Positions 42,335 through 51,151 of a DNA stretch of 64,000 nt are shown piece by piece; positions within the stretch are counted from its first letter, which is position 1; the number at the start of each line of letters is the position of its first letter. Location of the stretch: NCBI RefSeq assembly GCF_029633825.1, contig NZ_CP090642.1, forward strand, positions 806,001-870,000. The letters run 5' to 3'. This DNA comes from Burkholderia contaminans (GTDB taxonomy: Bacteria; Pseudomonadota; Gammaproteobacteria; Burkholderiales; Burkholderiaceae). The notes beneath the pieces are model-generated. The model ran no database searches and was not told the origin of the DNA. It saw nothing but the letters and a program-made list of their open reading frames with translations. The translations under genes were made by a program, and so were the position numbers.

Positions 42335-43510
42335 CTACCGCATGTTTCCCGTATGACCGAGCGAATAGCGCCCCGGCTGCGGCCACACCGTCAGGCCGTG
42401 CGGCTCCATGCCGACGGGAATCGACCGGACCGCGCCGCTCGCGGTGTCGATCGCGTAGACGACGTCATCGAAGCGTCCCGACAGCCACAGCGTGTTGCCG
42501 TCCGCGCTGACGTTGCCCATGTCGGGGCTGCCGCCGCCGGGAATCGGCCAGGTTGCGACCACCTTGCGCGTCGCGAAATCGAGCACCGATACACTGCCCT
42601 TGCCGTGACGCGGCCCGTGGACGCGATTGGAGCCGCGATTCGCGATATAGAGCTTCGTGCCGTCGCGGCTCGGGTAGAGGCCGTGCGTTCCGACGCCCGT
42701 CGGGATGAAGCCGATCTTCGTGAACGCGTCGCCATCGACGACGTAGACACCGTCCGCCATCATGTCGGCCACATAGAACACCTTGCCATCGGGCGACACG
42801 CGGATGTCCTGCGGCATCCCTTTGCGGTCGAGTTCGAGATAGCCGACCACCTTGCGGTTCACGAAATCGATCTTGGCCAGCTTGCCGCCGAACTCGCACG
42901 TGAAGAGCGCGTACCGGCCGTCGATCGAAAAGTCGGCATGGTTGATGCCCTTGCATTGCGGCACCTCGAGGCTCGATTTCAGCGCCATCGTTTTCGGGTC
43001 GTGGAAGTCGAGCCGCGCATGTGCCTCGGCCACCACGATCGCGTCCTTGCCGTCGGGCGTGAAATACATGTTGTACGGATCGTCGACGTTCACTGTCTGG
43101 CCGGGCTTGCCCGTCTTCGGGTCGATCGGCGTCAGGCTGCCGTCGGTTCGCCCTTCCGCATTGTTCGCAACCCACAGCGTCTGCAGGTCCCATGCCGGCA
43201 CGACGTGCTGCGGGCTACGGCCGACCGCGAACCGGTCGACGACCTTGTACGTGGCCGGGTCGATCACGTAGACGTCGTTCGATCTCAGGTTCGGCACGTA
43301 GATGCGCGGCAACGCGCCCGCTACCGCCGCGCTCATGCGGCCGGCCTCCGCCTCGCTGTACAGGTTGTCGGGATGGAGGACGGGCGGCATGCCGGGTACG
43401 GTCGCGACGGCGGCCGCCGCGATCGCCCCGCGGGCACCGAAGGCCAGCGCTGCCACGATGACGATCGCGGGGCGGGAGAAGCGGAGGTGACGGCAAAAGC
43501 GCGGTTGCAT
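42335..43510 (-). CDS. Exported YVTN-type beta-propeller protein
   Basis: The 391-residue protein has an N-terminal signal (FSRPAIVIVAALAFGARGAIAA) and repeated beta-propeller blades such as RIYVPNLRSNDVYVIDPATYKVVDRFAVG, NMYFTPDGKDAIVVAEAHARLDFHD, DIRVSPDGKVFYVADMMADGVYVVDGDAFTKIG and LYPSRDGTKLYIANRGSNRVH. It ends with a NVSADGNTLWLSGRFDDVVYAIDTASGAV blade. These YVTN-like propellers usually sit in the periplasm with redox enzymes or act as scaffolds. It follows an exported creatininase-family gene by 61 bp on the same strand, a likely operon. Confidence 0.85.
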   Translation of the reverse strand: MQPRFCRHLRFSRPAIVIVAALAFGARGAIAAAAVATVPGMPPVLHPDNLYSEAEAGRMSAAVAGALPRIYVPNLRSNDVYVIDPATYKVVDRFAVGRSPQHVVPAWDLQTLWVANNAEGRTDGSLTPIDPKTGKPGQTVNVDDPYNMYFTPDGKDAIVVAEAHARLDFHDPKTMALKSSLEVPQCKGINHADFSIDGRYALFTCEFGGKLAKIDFVNRKVVGYLELDRKGMPQDIRVSPDGKVFYVADMMADGVYVVDGDAFTKIGFIPTGVGTHGLYPSRDGTKLYIANRGSNRVHGPRHGKGSVSVLDFATRKVVATWPIPGGGSPDMGNVSADGNTLWLSGRFDDVVYAIDTASGAVRSIPVGMEPHGLTVWPQPGRYSLGHTGNMR

Positions 43511-43571
43511 GACGATGCCCCGGTTCGATTGAGTGGAACGACGAGAAAATTAGCGCGATGGCGTGGCCGCG

Positions 43572-44384
43572 TCAGCGGCCGGCGATTTCCTTTCTGATCG
43601 CGTCGACGGTGCGCGACACGATGGCGTCGGTGCCCAGCCGGCCCAGTTCGACACTCGCGTGACGCGGATCGCCGCCGTAAACGCCGTCGACGGCGCCCGG
43701 TTTTGCGGCGTTGCGCAGCTTGTCGACCCGGACCATGCGCGGCTCGACCGCCAGCAGCAGCGCCGTATCGGCCAGCCCCGCATGCGTGCCGATATCCGCG
43801 GCCGGCACGCCATGCTCGCGCAGGATCTGGTCATAACCGTCGGAACTGGTGCCGTAATACGCGGCCGGCACGAACGCGCGCGCCCCCGTGCCGGCCCACG
43901 ACTTGTTGAGCCGGGCGACCGACTGCTTGATGTCGTTCTGGTAGCCGCCGTGGTCGCCGAGAAACACGATGTTCGTGAAGCCGTGCACGCGGAAACTGTT
44001 GGCGGCGGATTCGAGGGTCTTTTCGAAGGCGTCGTCGGGCACGGTGATCGTGCCCGGGAAGCGCATGTGCGACGTCGGCGGCGCATAGCCGCCCTCTGGC
44101 ACATAGGCGATGACGGGTGCGACGATCGCGTTGCCGAGGCCTTCCGCGATCCGCTCGGACAGCACCCTGACCCGCGCGTTGTGCTTGCCGAGCGCGACGT
44201 ACGGCCCGCTCTGCTCGGTCCCGCCGATCGGAATCAGCAGGGTGGTCTTGCCGGCCCGGATGCTGTCGCGCAGTTCGGTCCAGGTCATGTCTTCGAGCTG
44301 CACCGTTGCCGGCGCCTGGGCGAGCGCGGCCTGCGCGACGGTGACAGCGAGGGCGGCGAAGACGGCGCGTGGCAGGCATTTCAT
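43572..44384 (-). CDS. Exported creatininase-family protein
   Basis: The 270-residue protein has a signal peptide (CLPRAVFAALAVTVAQAALAQA) followed by the creatininase fold: MTWTELRDSIRAGKTTLLIPIGGTEQSGPYVALGKHNARVRVLSERIAEGLG, GYAPPTSHMRFPGTITV and NIVFLGDHGGYQND. The usual EQHGPHLP metal motif reads EQSGPYVALGKHN, a variant seen in a subgroup, so metal ligands differ from classical creatininase. Export to the periplasm also argues against creatinine hydrolysis in the cytoplasm. The family includes peptide-cleaving members such as MftE. Probable operon with the beta-propeller gene. Confidence 0.82.
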   Translation of the reverse strand: MKCLPRAVFAALAVTVAQAALAQAPATVQLEDMTWTELRDSIRAGKTTLLIPIGGTEQSGPYVALGKHNARVRVLSERIAEGLGNAIVAPVIAYVPEGGYAPPTSHMRFPGTITVPDDAFEKTLESAANSFRVHGFTNIVFLGDHGGYQNDIKQSVARLNKSWAGTGARAFVPAAYYGTSSDGYDQILREHGVPAADIGTHAGLADTALLLAVEPRMVRVDKLRNAAKPGAVDGVYGGDPRHASVELGRLGTDAIVSRTVDAIRKEIAGR

Positions 44385-44614
44385 CGCGGATTCTCGGCGG
44401 AGGGAAAGGGGTGACGCTGCGTTTCCTCGAACCATAAACGAACTCGCCCGGCTTGTCGCTGACGTGGCGCAACGATTCACGCCGAAGGTCGCGAGAAAGC
44501 CATTCGTCAGGATTCCGTCTCGCGTCGCGAAGCCTGCCGCTCCCGGTCAGCACGCGACGAGCCCGTTCGAGGCGCGGACCAGAGCCTCTCGCGCCCGCTC
44601 CTCGTCACCGCCCG

Positions 44615-45013
44615 TCACGCCGGCAATACGGCCACCGCCTTGATCTCGACGATATACCCGGGCGCGCCGCCCAGCATGTGCGCACCGACCGCCGTCCACG
44701 CCGGCTTCGGGTGCGCGGCGAGGTAACGGTCGCGTACCTGCATGAACAACGGCAGGTCGCGCATGTCGGTATGGAAGGTCGTCAGGTCGACCACGTCGTT
44801 GAACGACGCGCCGGCGGCTTCCAGCACGAGCTTCAGATTTTCGAACGCCTGCACGATCTGCGCTTCACGGCCTTCGACGAGCTGCATCGCCGCATCGCGG
44901 CCGATCTGGCCGGATACGTACAGCGTATCGCCGACCTTCAGGCCCGGTGCATAGCCGATTTTCTCGTACACCGCTTCCATTCCCGCCGGAACGATGGCTT
45001 TGCGATTACTCAT
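44615..45013 (-). CDS. Rid (YjgF/YER057c/UK114) family protein
   Basis: The 132-residue protein has the Rid family pattern: APGLKVGDTLYVSGQIGRDA, IVQAFENLKLVLEAAGASFNDVVDLTTFHTDM and the C-terminal PAWTAVGAHMLGGAPGYIVEIKAVAV. The usual conserved arginine near residue 105, which binds the carboxylate in imine-hydrolysing members, is not evident (AWTAVGAHML instead of R-x-x-V). It may thus not act on imines. Start 45013 has GGAGA six bases upstream. It is the last gene of the cat-ben run, 92 bp after benD. Confidence 0.85.
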   Translation of the reverse strand: MSNRKAIVPAGMEAVYEKIGYAPGLKVGDTLYVSGQIGRDAAMQLVEGREAQIVQAFENLKLVLEAAGASFNDVVDLTTFHTDMRDLPLFMQVRDRYLAAHPKPAWTAVGAHMLGGAPGYIVEIKAVAVLPA

Positions 45014-45105
45014 GGGAGTCTCCGTGGCCGGCGTCTTCGCGCCGGCCGGTGGGGTTGTCGATGAATACACGTTGACCGCGTGCAGGCGGCGTCACGACAC
45101 GCCGC

Positions 45106-45876
45106 TCAACCCGTATCGCCGCCCGCGACCGGCAGCACCGTGCCGGTGATGTAGCTCGCCTCGTCGGACGCGAGGAACAGGATCGGCGCGATCTGTTCGT
45201 CGAGGCTGCCGTAGCGCTTGAAGAACGTCGATTCCGTGACCTGGCGCACGGCCTCGCCCATCCATGCCTGTTCCTGCTCGCTGTCGCCGGCCGCGTTGCG
45301 CGGCACGCGGCGCGGCGGCGCGCTGGTACCGCCCGGCGCGGTGGCCACGACCCGGATGTTGTGCTCGGCGTATTCCATCGCGAGCGCCGCCGTAAGCGCA
45401 TTGACGCCGCCTTTCGCCGCCGAGTACGGCACGCGGCGGATGCCGCGCGTCGCGTTCGACGAGATGTTGACGATCGTGCCGCCGCCGCGCGCGAGCAGGT
45501 GCGGCAGCACCGCGTGGCATGTATAAAGCGTCGGCATCAGCGAACGGCGGATTTCCGCATCGATCTGCGCCGGCTCGAATTCGGCGAACGGGCGCATGCG
45601 GATCGCGCCGCCGACGCCGTTGATCAGGATGTCGATGCCGCCGAACGTCTGCACGGCGTGCGCGATCGCCGCATGCGCACCGTCGTACGTTTCGAGATCG
45701 GCGACGAAGCCGGCCGTCTCGCCCCCCGCCGCTTCGGCCGCGACCTCGGCGACGAAATCCGCGCGATCGACGAACAGCACCCTGCCGCCTTCGGCCGCCG
45801 CGCGCAGCGCGACGCCGCGGCCGATGCCCTGCGCGGCGCCCGTGACGACGATGACCTTGCCAGAGAATCGTTGCAT
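45106..45876 (-). CDS. benD: 1,6-dihydroxycyclohexa-2,4-diene-1-carboxylate dehydrogenase
   Basis: The 256-residue short-chain dehydrogenase oxidises and decarboxylates benzoate cis-diol to catechol with NAD. The cofactor motif is TGAAQGIGRG; the catalytic site has VNISSNATRGIRRVPYSAAKGG, with Ser and the YxxxK. PGG near TAPGGTSAPPRRVPR is typical of BenD/XylL. Start 45876 is two bases after the benC stop, so the genes are co-translated. Its place after benABC fixes the identity. Confidence 0.95.
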   Translation of the reverse strand: MQRFSGKVIVVTGAAQGIGRGVALRAAAEGGRVLFVDRADFVAEVAAEAAGGETAGFVADLETYDGAHAAIAHAVQTFGGIDILINGVGGAIRMRPFAEFEPAQIDAEIRRSLMPTLYTCHAVLPHLLARGGGTIVNISSNATRGIRRVPYSAAKGGVNALTAALAMEYAEHNIRVVATAPGGTSAPPRRVPRNAAGDSEQEQAWMGEAVRQVTESTFFKRYGSLDEQIAPILFLASDEASYITGTVLPVAGGDTG

Positions 45877-45878
45877 GA

Positions 45879-46901
45879 TCACGCCGCCTTTGCCGTGACG
45901 TTGGGGGTGAACTTCTCGTAGTGGAAGCTGTTCGGCTTCACGCCTTCGTCGTCGAAATACTTGCGCACCGCGTCGACCATCGGCGGCGGCCCGCACAGAT
46001 ACACGTCGACGTCGCCGTCGTTCAGCGCATCGGCCGGGATGTGCTGTGTGACCCAGCCCTTGCGCGCATGGCTCGACGCCCCATCCGCGACGACCGTCGC
46101 GAAGCTGAAGTTCGGCAGTTTCGCCGCATAGGCTTCGATCGCGTCGACCAGCACGAGGTCGAGATCGCGGGTCACGCCGTAAATCAGGTGCACCTTCTGC
46201 TGCGACCCGGTGCGCGCGAGCACCTCGAGCATCGACAGGAACGGCGCGAGCCCCGTGCCGCCCGCGAGGAACAGCAGCGGCCGCTGCACGTCGCGCAGGT
46301 AGAAGCTGCCGAGCGGCCCGTGCAGTTGCAGCGTGTCGCCGGGCTGCGCCGAGTCGAGCCACGTGCTCATCACGCCGCCGGGAATCTTCTTGATCAGGAA
46401 GCTCACCTTCGCATCGGCCGGCGCCGACGAGAACGAATAGGAACGATGCTGCCCGCTCGCGGGCACGTCGATGTTCACGTACTGGCCCGGCAGGAACACG
46501 GGCGCGGCCGCGCCGACGTCGAGTTCGAGCACGACGGCCGCATCGTTGTGCTGCTCGACCTTCGTCACCGTCGCGGCAAAGCCGCTCTGGCCCGTCTTGC
46601 ATGCGACCGACGACGTCGGCACCGCGATCACGCAATCGCTCTGCGGCACCATCTGGCAGGTCAGCACGAGGCCGCCGTCCTTTTCGTCTTCGGTGAGCGC
46701 GTCGTCGATGTAGTCGTCGCCGAGGTCGTAGCGGCCGCTTTCGGCGCGGCACTTGCAGGTGCCGCACACGCCGTCGGAGCAATCCATCGGCAGGTTGATC
46801 TTCGCGCGGAAGGCCGCGTCGAGCACCTTCTCGCCGGCCTTGCAGTCGATGAAGCGGGTTACCCCGTCCTCGAAGTTCAGTGCAATCGTGTAGCTGGACA
46901 T
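45879..46901 (-). CDS. benC: Benzoate 1,2-dioxygenase electron transfer component
   Basis: The 340-residue reductase passes electrons from NADH to the BenAB oxygenase. The N-terminal plant-type ferredoxin has CSDGVCGTCKC and a later cysteine (LTCQM). The flavin domain has HRSYSFSSAP (R-x-Y-S for FAD), and the NAD half has LLFLAGGTGLAPFLSMLE and VYLCGPPPMVDAV. This is the standard BenC order 2Fe-2S, FAD, NAD. It lies 45 bp after benB and two bases before benD. Confidence 0.95.
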   Translation of the reverse strand: MSSYTIALNFEDGVTRFIDCKAGEKVLDAAFRAKINLPMDCSDGVCGTCKCRAESGRYDLGDDYIDDALTEDEKDGGLVLTCQMVPQSDCVIAVPTSSVACKTGQSGFAATVTKVEQHNDAAVVLELDVGAAAPVFLPGQYVNIDVPASGQHRSYSFSSAPADAKVSFLIKKIPGGVMSTWLDSAQPGDTLQLHGPLGSFYLRDVQRPLLFLAGGTGLAPFLSMLEVLARTGSQQKVHLIYGVTRDLDLVLVDAIEAYAAKLPNFSFATVVADGASSHARKGWVTQHIPADALNDGDVDVYLCGPPPMVDAVRKYFDDEGVKPNSFHYEKFTPNVTAKAA

Positions 46902-46946
46902 GGCGTCGTCTCCACTTCCTTGTCTTTCATGACGAAACAACGGGCG

Positions 46947-47435
46947 TCAGACGTGATAGACGTCGAGCACCTGCCGGATGTAGTCGTTCTTCAGCACGAT
47001 CTTCTTGTACGAGATCAGCAGTTCATCGCCCACCTGACGCAACGTGACGAACATCGTGCCGAAGAAGTGATCGGTCACGCGGTAGCGGTGGTTCAGCGTG
47101 TGAAAGTTGTAGCGCACGTCCACCTCGTCGTCGCGTTCGGCCAGCACCTCGACGTTCGTCACGTTGTGGCTGGTGCGCGGCTCGGGCGTCGATGCGCCGC
47201 TGCGCTCCGTCTTGATCCGGAACACGCGATCCTCGAGGCCGCCGCGGTCCGGGTAGTACATCAGCGAGATCTGGCTCTGGTGATCGTCGGTCGGACGATC
47301 GTCGTCGTCCCATGCGGGCATCCAGTACGTGACGTCCTCCGTGTAGCAGGTCAGCCACGCGTCCCACTGGCGATCGTCGAGCAGGCGCGCTTCGCGATAC
47401 AGCGCCGCGCAGACAGTCCGGTAATCGAAGCTCAT
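46947..47435 (-). CDS. benB: Benzoate 1,2-dioxygenase small (beta) subunit
   Basis: The 162-residue subunit has the ring-hydroxylating beta pattern: EARLLDDRQWDAWLTCYTEDVTYWMPAWDDDD, then DRGGLEDRVFRIKTERSGASTPEPRTSHNVTNVEV, and ends LLISYKKIVLKNDYIRQVLDVYHV. It packs with BenA as an (alpha-beta)3 oxygenase and has no redox centre. Its start overlaps the benA stop by four bases (ATGA). Confidence 0.95.
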   Translation of the reverse strand: MSFDYRTVCAALYREARLLDDRQWDAWLTCYTEDVTYWMPAWDDDDRPTDDHQSQISLMYYPDRGGLEDRVFRIKTERSGASTPEPRTSHNVTNVEVLAERDDEVDVRYNFHTLNHRYRVTDHFFGTMFVTLRQVGDELLISYKKIVLKNDYIRQVLDVYHV

Positions 47436-48790
47436 GCTGCCACCTCCCCGCGTTCCTTCTTCAGCGCATCGCGCATCACGTTCACCCAGTGTTCGTGCTG
47501 GCACACGAACAGCCCTTCGTCCTCGCTGCGCTCGCCGGAAATGCGCGGGTGCAGCCCCATCTTCTTCGCGTTCTCGTCGGGCCCGTCGATCCACAGCGGC
47601 GCACCGCGCGACAGGTCGTTCCACATCGCCGTGATGCCCGCGTAACCGGCCTGGCATGCGCGGAACTCCTCGAGATCGTCGGCGGTGCCCATGCCCGTCA
47701 CGTTGAAGAAATCCTCGTACTGGCGGATCCGCACCGTGCGGTCGGCCTCGCTCTCGCCCTTCGGCGCGAAGCAGAAGATCGTGACTTCGGTCTTGTCGAC
47801 GCCGAGCGGCCGCACCACGCGGATCTGCGTGCTGAACTGATCCATCAGGAACACGTTCGGGTACACGCACAGGTTGCGCGTCTGGTTGACGATGAAGTCG
47901 GCCTGCACGTCGCCGACGCGCGCCTTGATCTCGTCACGGTGCTGATACACGGGCCGCACTTCGGGGTTCATCGTCTTGGTCCACAGCAGGATGTGGCCGT
48001 TGTCGAAGCCGTACACGCCGGCGACCGACTTGCTCCAGCTGTTCGCATCGACGGCCTTGGTGCCGTCCTCCTTGCGGCGGCCCATCGTCGCCGCGTAGTT
48101 CCAGTGCACGGTGCTGACGTGGTAGCCGTCGCAGCCGTTCTCCATCTGCATCTTCCAGTTGCCTTCGTAGATGTAGGACGAGTTGCCGCGCAGCACTTCG
48201 AGCCCGTTCGGCGCCTGGTCGACGATCTGGTCGATGATCACGCGCGCTCCGCCGAGATACTCCTCGAGCGGCAGCACGTCGGCGCTGAGGCTGCCGAACA
48301 GGAAGCCGCGATAGTTCGCGAAGCGCGCAACCTTCTTCAGGTCGTGCGAGCCGTGCGTGTTGAACTGCACCGGGTACTCGGTCGTCTTCTCGTCCTTCAC
48401 CTTCAGCAGCTTGCCGGTGTTCGAGAACGTCCAGCCGTGGAACGGGCACGTGAAGCTGCCCTTGTTGCCGTGCTTGCGGCGGCACAGCATCGCGCCCTTG
48501 TGCGCGCAGGCGTTGATCACCGCGTGCAGCTCGCCGGTCTTGTCGCGCGTGATCACGATCGGCTGTCGGCCGATCCACGTCGTGTAGTAATCGTTGTTGG
48601 CCGGGATCTGGCTTTCGTGCGCCAGGTACACCCAGTTGCTCTCGAAGATGTGCTTCATCTCGAGCTCGTACAGCTCGGCGTTCGTGAAGATGTCGCGGCG
48701 GCAGCGGAATACGCCGGCTTCCTTGTCGTCCTGCACGGCGGTGGCGAGCAGGTGATCCAGGTCGGTGGCTTGGTCGGTCGTGGCGGACAT
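47432..48790 (-). CDS. benA: Benzoate 1,2-dioxygenase large (alpha) subunit
   Basis: The 452-residue catalytic subunit carries the Rieske 2Fe-2S site in ACAHKGAMLCRRKHGNKGSFTCPFHGW. Its mononuclear iron site is in NGCDGYHVSTVHWNY (two histidines), with an aspartate farther on. It adds O2 to benzoate at C1 and C2 to give the cis-diol. Start 48790 has AGGAG close upstream. It lies 121 bp after catA on the same strand. Broader substrate use (substituted benzoates) cannot be excluded. Confidence 0.96.
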   Translation of the reverse strand: MSATTDQATDLDHLLATAVQDDKEAGVFRCRRDIFTNAELYELEMKHIFESNWVYLAHESQIPANNDYYTTWIGRQPIVITRDKTGELHAVINACAHKGAMLCRRKHGNKGSFTCPFHGWTFSNTGKLLKVKDEKTTEYPVQFNTHGSHDLKKVARFANYRGFLFGSLSADVLPLEEYLGGARVIIDQIVDQAPNGLEVLRGNSSYIYEGNWKMQMENGCDGYHVSTVHWNYAATMGRRKEDGTKAVDANSWSKSVAGVYGFDNGHILLWTKTMNPEVRPVYQHRDEIKARVGDVQADFIVNQTRNLCVYPNVFLMDQFSTQIRVVRPLGVDKTEVTIFCFAPKGESEADRTVRIRQYEDFFNVTGMGTADDLEEFRACQAGYAGITAMWNDLSRGAPLWIDGPDENAKKMGLHPRISGERSEDEGLFVCQHEHWVNVMRDALKKERGEVAA

Positions 48791-48911
48791 GTTGGCTCCT
48801 CCCATGCGCGTGCCGCGTCCTGCAAGCACGCTCGCATCGGTAATCGGTTGAATCTCGCGGGAACCCGGCCGGCGGCGGCGTATCGGCGCCGCGCCGGCGG
48901 GCAGTTGGCGG

Positions 48912-49856
48912 TTACGCCGTCGCGGCCGCGCGCAGGCGGTGGACGATCTGGTTGTCCTTGCCCTGCACCAGCGGCGTCAGCACGAAGTTGAACTCGATGT
49001 CCTTGTACGCATCGGCCTTCATGCCGAGCGCCGTGCCGCCGGTCTTGTCGACCACGGGCGGGATCAGCTCCTCGCGCGTCGCATACGCGAAGTCATCCCA
49101 GATCAGCGGATCGCCTTCGATGTTGAACTGCGTCGTCAGCTTGCGGTGGTCGTGGCTGTCGACGAAGAAGTGCACGTGCGCCGGACGGTTGCCGTGGCGG
49201 CCGAGGCGGTTCAGCAGTTGCTGCGTCGCGCCCTGCGGCGGGCAGCCGTAGCCGACCGGCATCAGCGTGCGGAATTCGTATTTGCCGTCGGCGCCCGTCT
49301 TCACCGCGCCGCGCAGGTTGAAATCGCTCTGCTTGCCGGTCGGGTCGAAGTGCGAATAGAAGCCGTGCGAGTTCGCGTGCCAGCATTCGACCACCGCGCC
49401 CGCGACCGGCTTGCCGTCGAGGCCCGTGACCGTGCCGTGGATCACGAGCGGACCCGCGCCGTCGTCCGCGTCGAGGTCGATCTTCGACACGCCGTCGCGC
49501 ACGGGCGCGCCGGCCACGTACAGCGGCCCTTCGATCGTGCGCGGCGTGCCGCCGTCGAGGCCGATCGCCTTGTCGGCGGCATCCATCCGGATGTCGAGAA
49601 ACTTCTCGAGACCGAGGCCGGCCGCAAGCAGCGCCGCTTCGCCGTCCTGGCCGAGCTTGTTCAGGTAGTTGACGCCGGCCCACACTTCGTCGGGCGTGAT
49701 GTCGAGATCGTCGATCGCCTTGAACAGGTCGCCGAGCAGCCGCAGCACGACCTGCTGCGTGCGCGCGTTGCCGCCGTTCGTGCCGCTCGCGCCCGCGTTC
49801 GACGCGGCCTTCAGCAGATCCTGCACTTCCCGGGTATCGAAAACTTTGACGCTCAT
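48912..49856 (-). CDS. catA: Catechol 1,2-dioxygenase
   Basis: The 314-residue intradiol dioxygenase cleaves catechol to cis,cis-muconate. The N-terminal helical dimer domain is followed by TPRTIEGPLYVAGAPV, VHGTVTGLDGKPVAGAVVECWHANSHGFYS, the iron-binding tyrosine in GKYEFRTLMPVGYGCP and the histidine pair in GRHGNRPAHVHFFV. Length fits CatA. It lies 51 bp after catB and before benA, so benzoate and catechol steps are made from one transcript. Confidence 0.96.
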   Translation of the reverse strand: MSVKVFDTREVQDLLKAASNAGASGTNGGNARTQQVVLRLLGDLFKAIDDLDITPDEVWAGVNYLNKLGQDGEAALLAAGLGLEKFLDIRMDAADKAIGLDGGTPRTIEGPLYVAGAPVRDGVSKIDLDADDGAGPLVIHGTVTGLDGKPVAGAVVECWHANSHGFYSHFDPTGKQSDFNLRGAVKTGADGKYEFRTLMPVGYGCPPQGATQQLLNRLGRHGNRPAHVHFFVDSHDHRKLTTQFNIEGDPLIWDDFAYATREELIPPVVDKTGGTALGMKADAYKDIEFNFVLTPLVQGKDNQIVHRLRAAATA

Positions 49857-49907
49857 GATGATGTCTCCACGTGTATTGGGGGAATGACGGCCTTTGCCCG
49901 GCCAGGG

Positions 49908-51044
49908 TTATCGCGCGACTTTCGTCAGCCCGTCGCGGGTAAAACGCCTGACCTTGTCCTCGTCGAGTTCGATGCCGAGGCCAGGGCCGTCCGGCACGGT
50001 CAGTTCGAAGTCGCTGTAATCGAGCGGCTGCGTCAGGATCTCTTCGGTGATCAGCAGCGGCCCGAACAGTTCGGTGCCCCATTGCAGGTTCGCGAAACTC
50101 GCGAACAGGTGCGCGGACGCCACCGTGCTGAACGCGCCTTCGAGCATCGTGCCGCCGTACAGCTCGATGCCGGCCGCATCCGCGATCGCGGCGACGCGCT
50201 GCGCGGCGAACAGGCCGCCGCTTTGCTCGATCTTGATCGCGAACACGTCCGCGCCGTGATGCTTCGCGATGTCGAACGCGCTGTCGGGGCCCTGCAGGAT
50301 TTCGTCGGCCATCAGCGCGACCGGGAAGCGGCGCATCAGGCGCGCCAGCGCCGCGGCCGAGGCCACCGGCTGCTCGACCAGTTCGCAGCCGGCATCGGCC
50401 AGCGCCGGAATCGCGCGCGCGGCCTGCGTTTCGCTCCACGCCATGTTCACGTCGACTCGCACCGACGCGCGATCGCCGACGGCCTGCTTGATCGCGGCCA
50501 CGTGGCGGATATCGGCCTCGGGCGCCTTCGCGCCGATCTTCAGCTTGAACACGTTGTGGCGGCGCAGGTCGAGCATCCGCTCGGCTTCGGCGATGTCGGT
50601 GGCCGTGTCGCCCGATGCGAGCGTCCATGCGACCGGGAGACGGTCACGGCGGCGGCCGCCGAGCAGCTCGCTCACCGGCACGCCGAGCCGCTTGCCGTGC
50701 GCGTCGAGCAGCGCGGTTTCGAGCGCGCTCTTCGCGAAGTGGTTGACCTTCGCGAGCTTGCCGAGGAACGCCATCAGCGTCTGGATGCGCGTTGCGTCCT
50801 TGCCGATGATCGCCGGCGCGAGATACGTGTCGATCGCCAGCTTCATCGCCTCGGGGCTTTCCGGGCCGTACGCCATCCCGGCGATCGTCGTGCCTTCGCC
50901 GAGACCCGTCACGCCGTCGCTGCAGAACACCTTCACGAGCATCAGCGTCTGGCCGTGCATCGTGGCCACCGACAGCTTGTGCGGGCGGATCGTCGGCAGG
51001 TCGACGAGGCGGGTTTCGATGCGTTCGATGGTGACGGAGGACAT
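49908..51044 (-). CDS. catB: Muconate cycloisomerase I
   Basis: The 378-residue enolase-superfamily enzyme converts cis,cis-muconate to muconolactone. The base lysine pair is in HNVFKLKIGAK (KxK), metal ligands are in RVDVNMAW (Asp), ELVEQPV (Glu) and LMADEIL (Asp), and the second general base lysine is in FAIKIEQSGG. The sequence ends FELTVPDGPGLGIELDEDKVRRFTR. It is the first gene of the cat-ben operon, downstream of the LysR-type operator at 51125-51151. No catC follows it, unlike many cat clusters. Confidence 0.95.
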   Translation of the reverse strand: MSSVTIERIETRLVDLPTIRPHKLSVATMHGQTLMLVKVFCSDGVTGLGEGTTIAGMAYGPESPEAMKLAIDTYLAPAIIGKDATRIQTLMAFLGKLAKVNHFAKSALETALLDAHGKRLGVPVSELLGGRRRDRLPVAWTLASGDTATDIAEAERMLDLRRHNVFKLKIGAKAPEADIRHVAAIKQAVGDRASVRVDVNMAWSETQAARAIPALADAGCELVEQPVASAAALARLMRRFPVALMADEILQGPDSAFDIAKHHGADVFAIKIEQSGGLFAAQRVAAIADAAGIELYGGTMLEGAFSTVASAHLFASFANLQWGTELFGPLLITEEILTQPLDYSDFELTVPDGPGLGIELDEDKVRRFTRDGLTKVAR

Positions 51045-51078
51045 GGGGCACGCCGTGTGGGTGAAGTTCTTGAGGCGA

Positions 51079-51109
51079 TTTATACGTCTCGGCCAGATCG
51101 AGCGTCCAA
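51079..51109 (-). promoter_or_regulatory. catB: Predicted promoter of the catB-catA-benABCD operon
   Basis: On the minus strand TTGGAC (51109-51104) and TATAAA (51084-51079) are 19 bases apart, a long spacing typical of promoters needing an activator. Transcription would start near 51072, about 28 bases before the catB start. Confidence 0.55.
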
Positions 51110-51124
51110 TACTTTTAGGCGGTC

Positions 51125-51151
51125 ATTTCAATACCTGGCAGGTATTGAAAT
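51125..51151. promoter_or_regulatory. 27-bp perfect palindrome with ATAC-N7-GTAT: LysR-type (CatR/BenM-like) operator
   Basis: Thirteen bases on each side of G51138 mirror exactly; the left half is ATTTCAATACCTG. It contains ATAC at 51131-51134 and GTAT at 51142-51145 seven bases apart, the known BenM/CatM recognition consensus. The centre is about 66 bases upstream of the predicted start, the classical position of a LysR-type recognition site. A muconate- or benzoate-responsive regulator should bind here; its gene is not adjacent. Confidence 0.8.
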
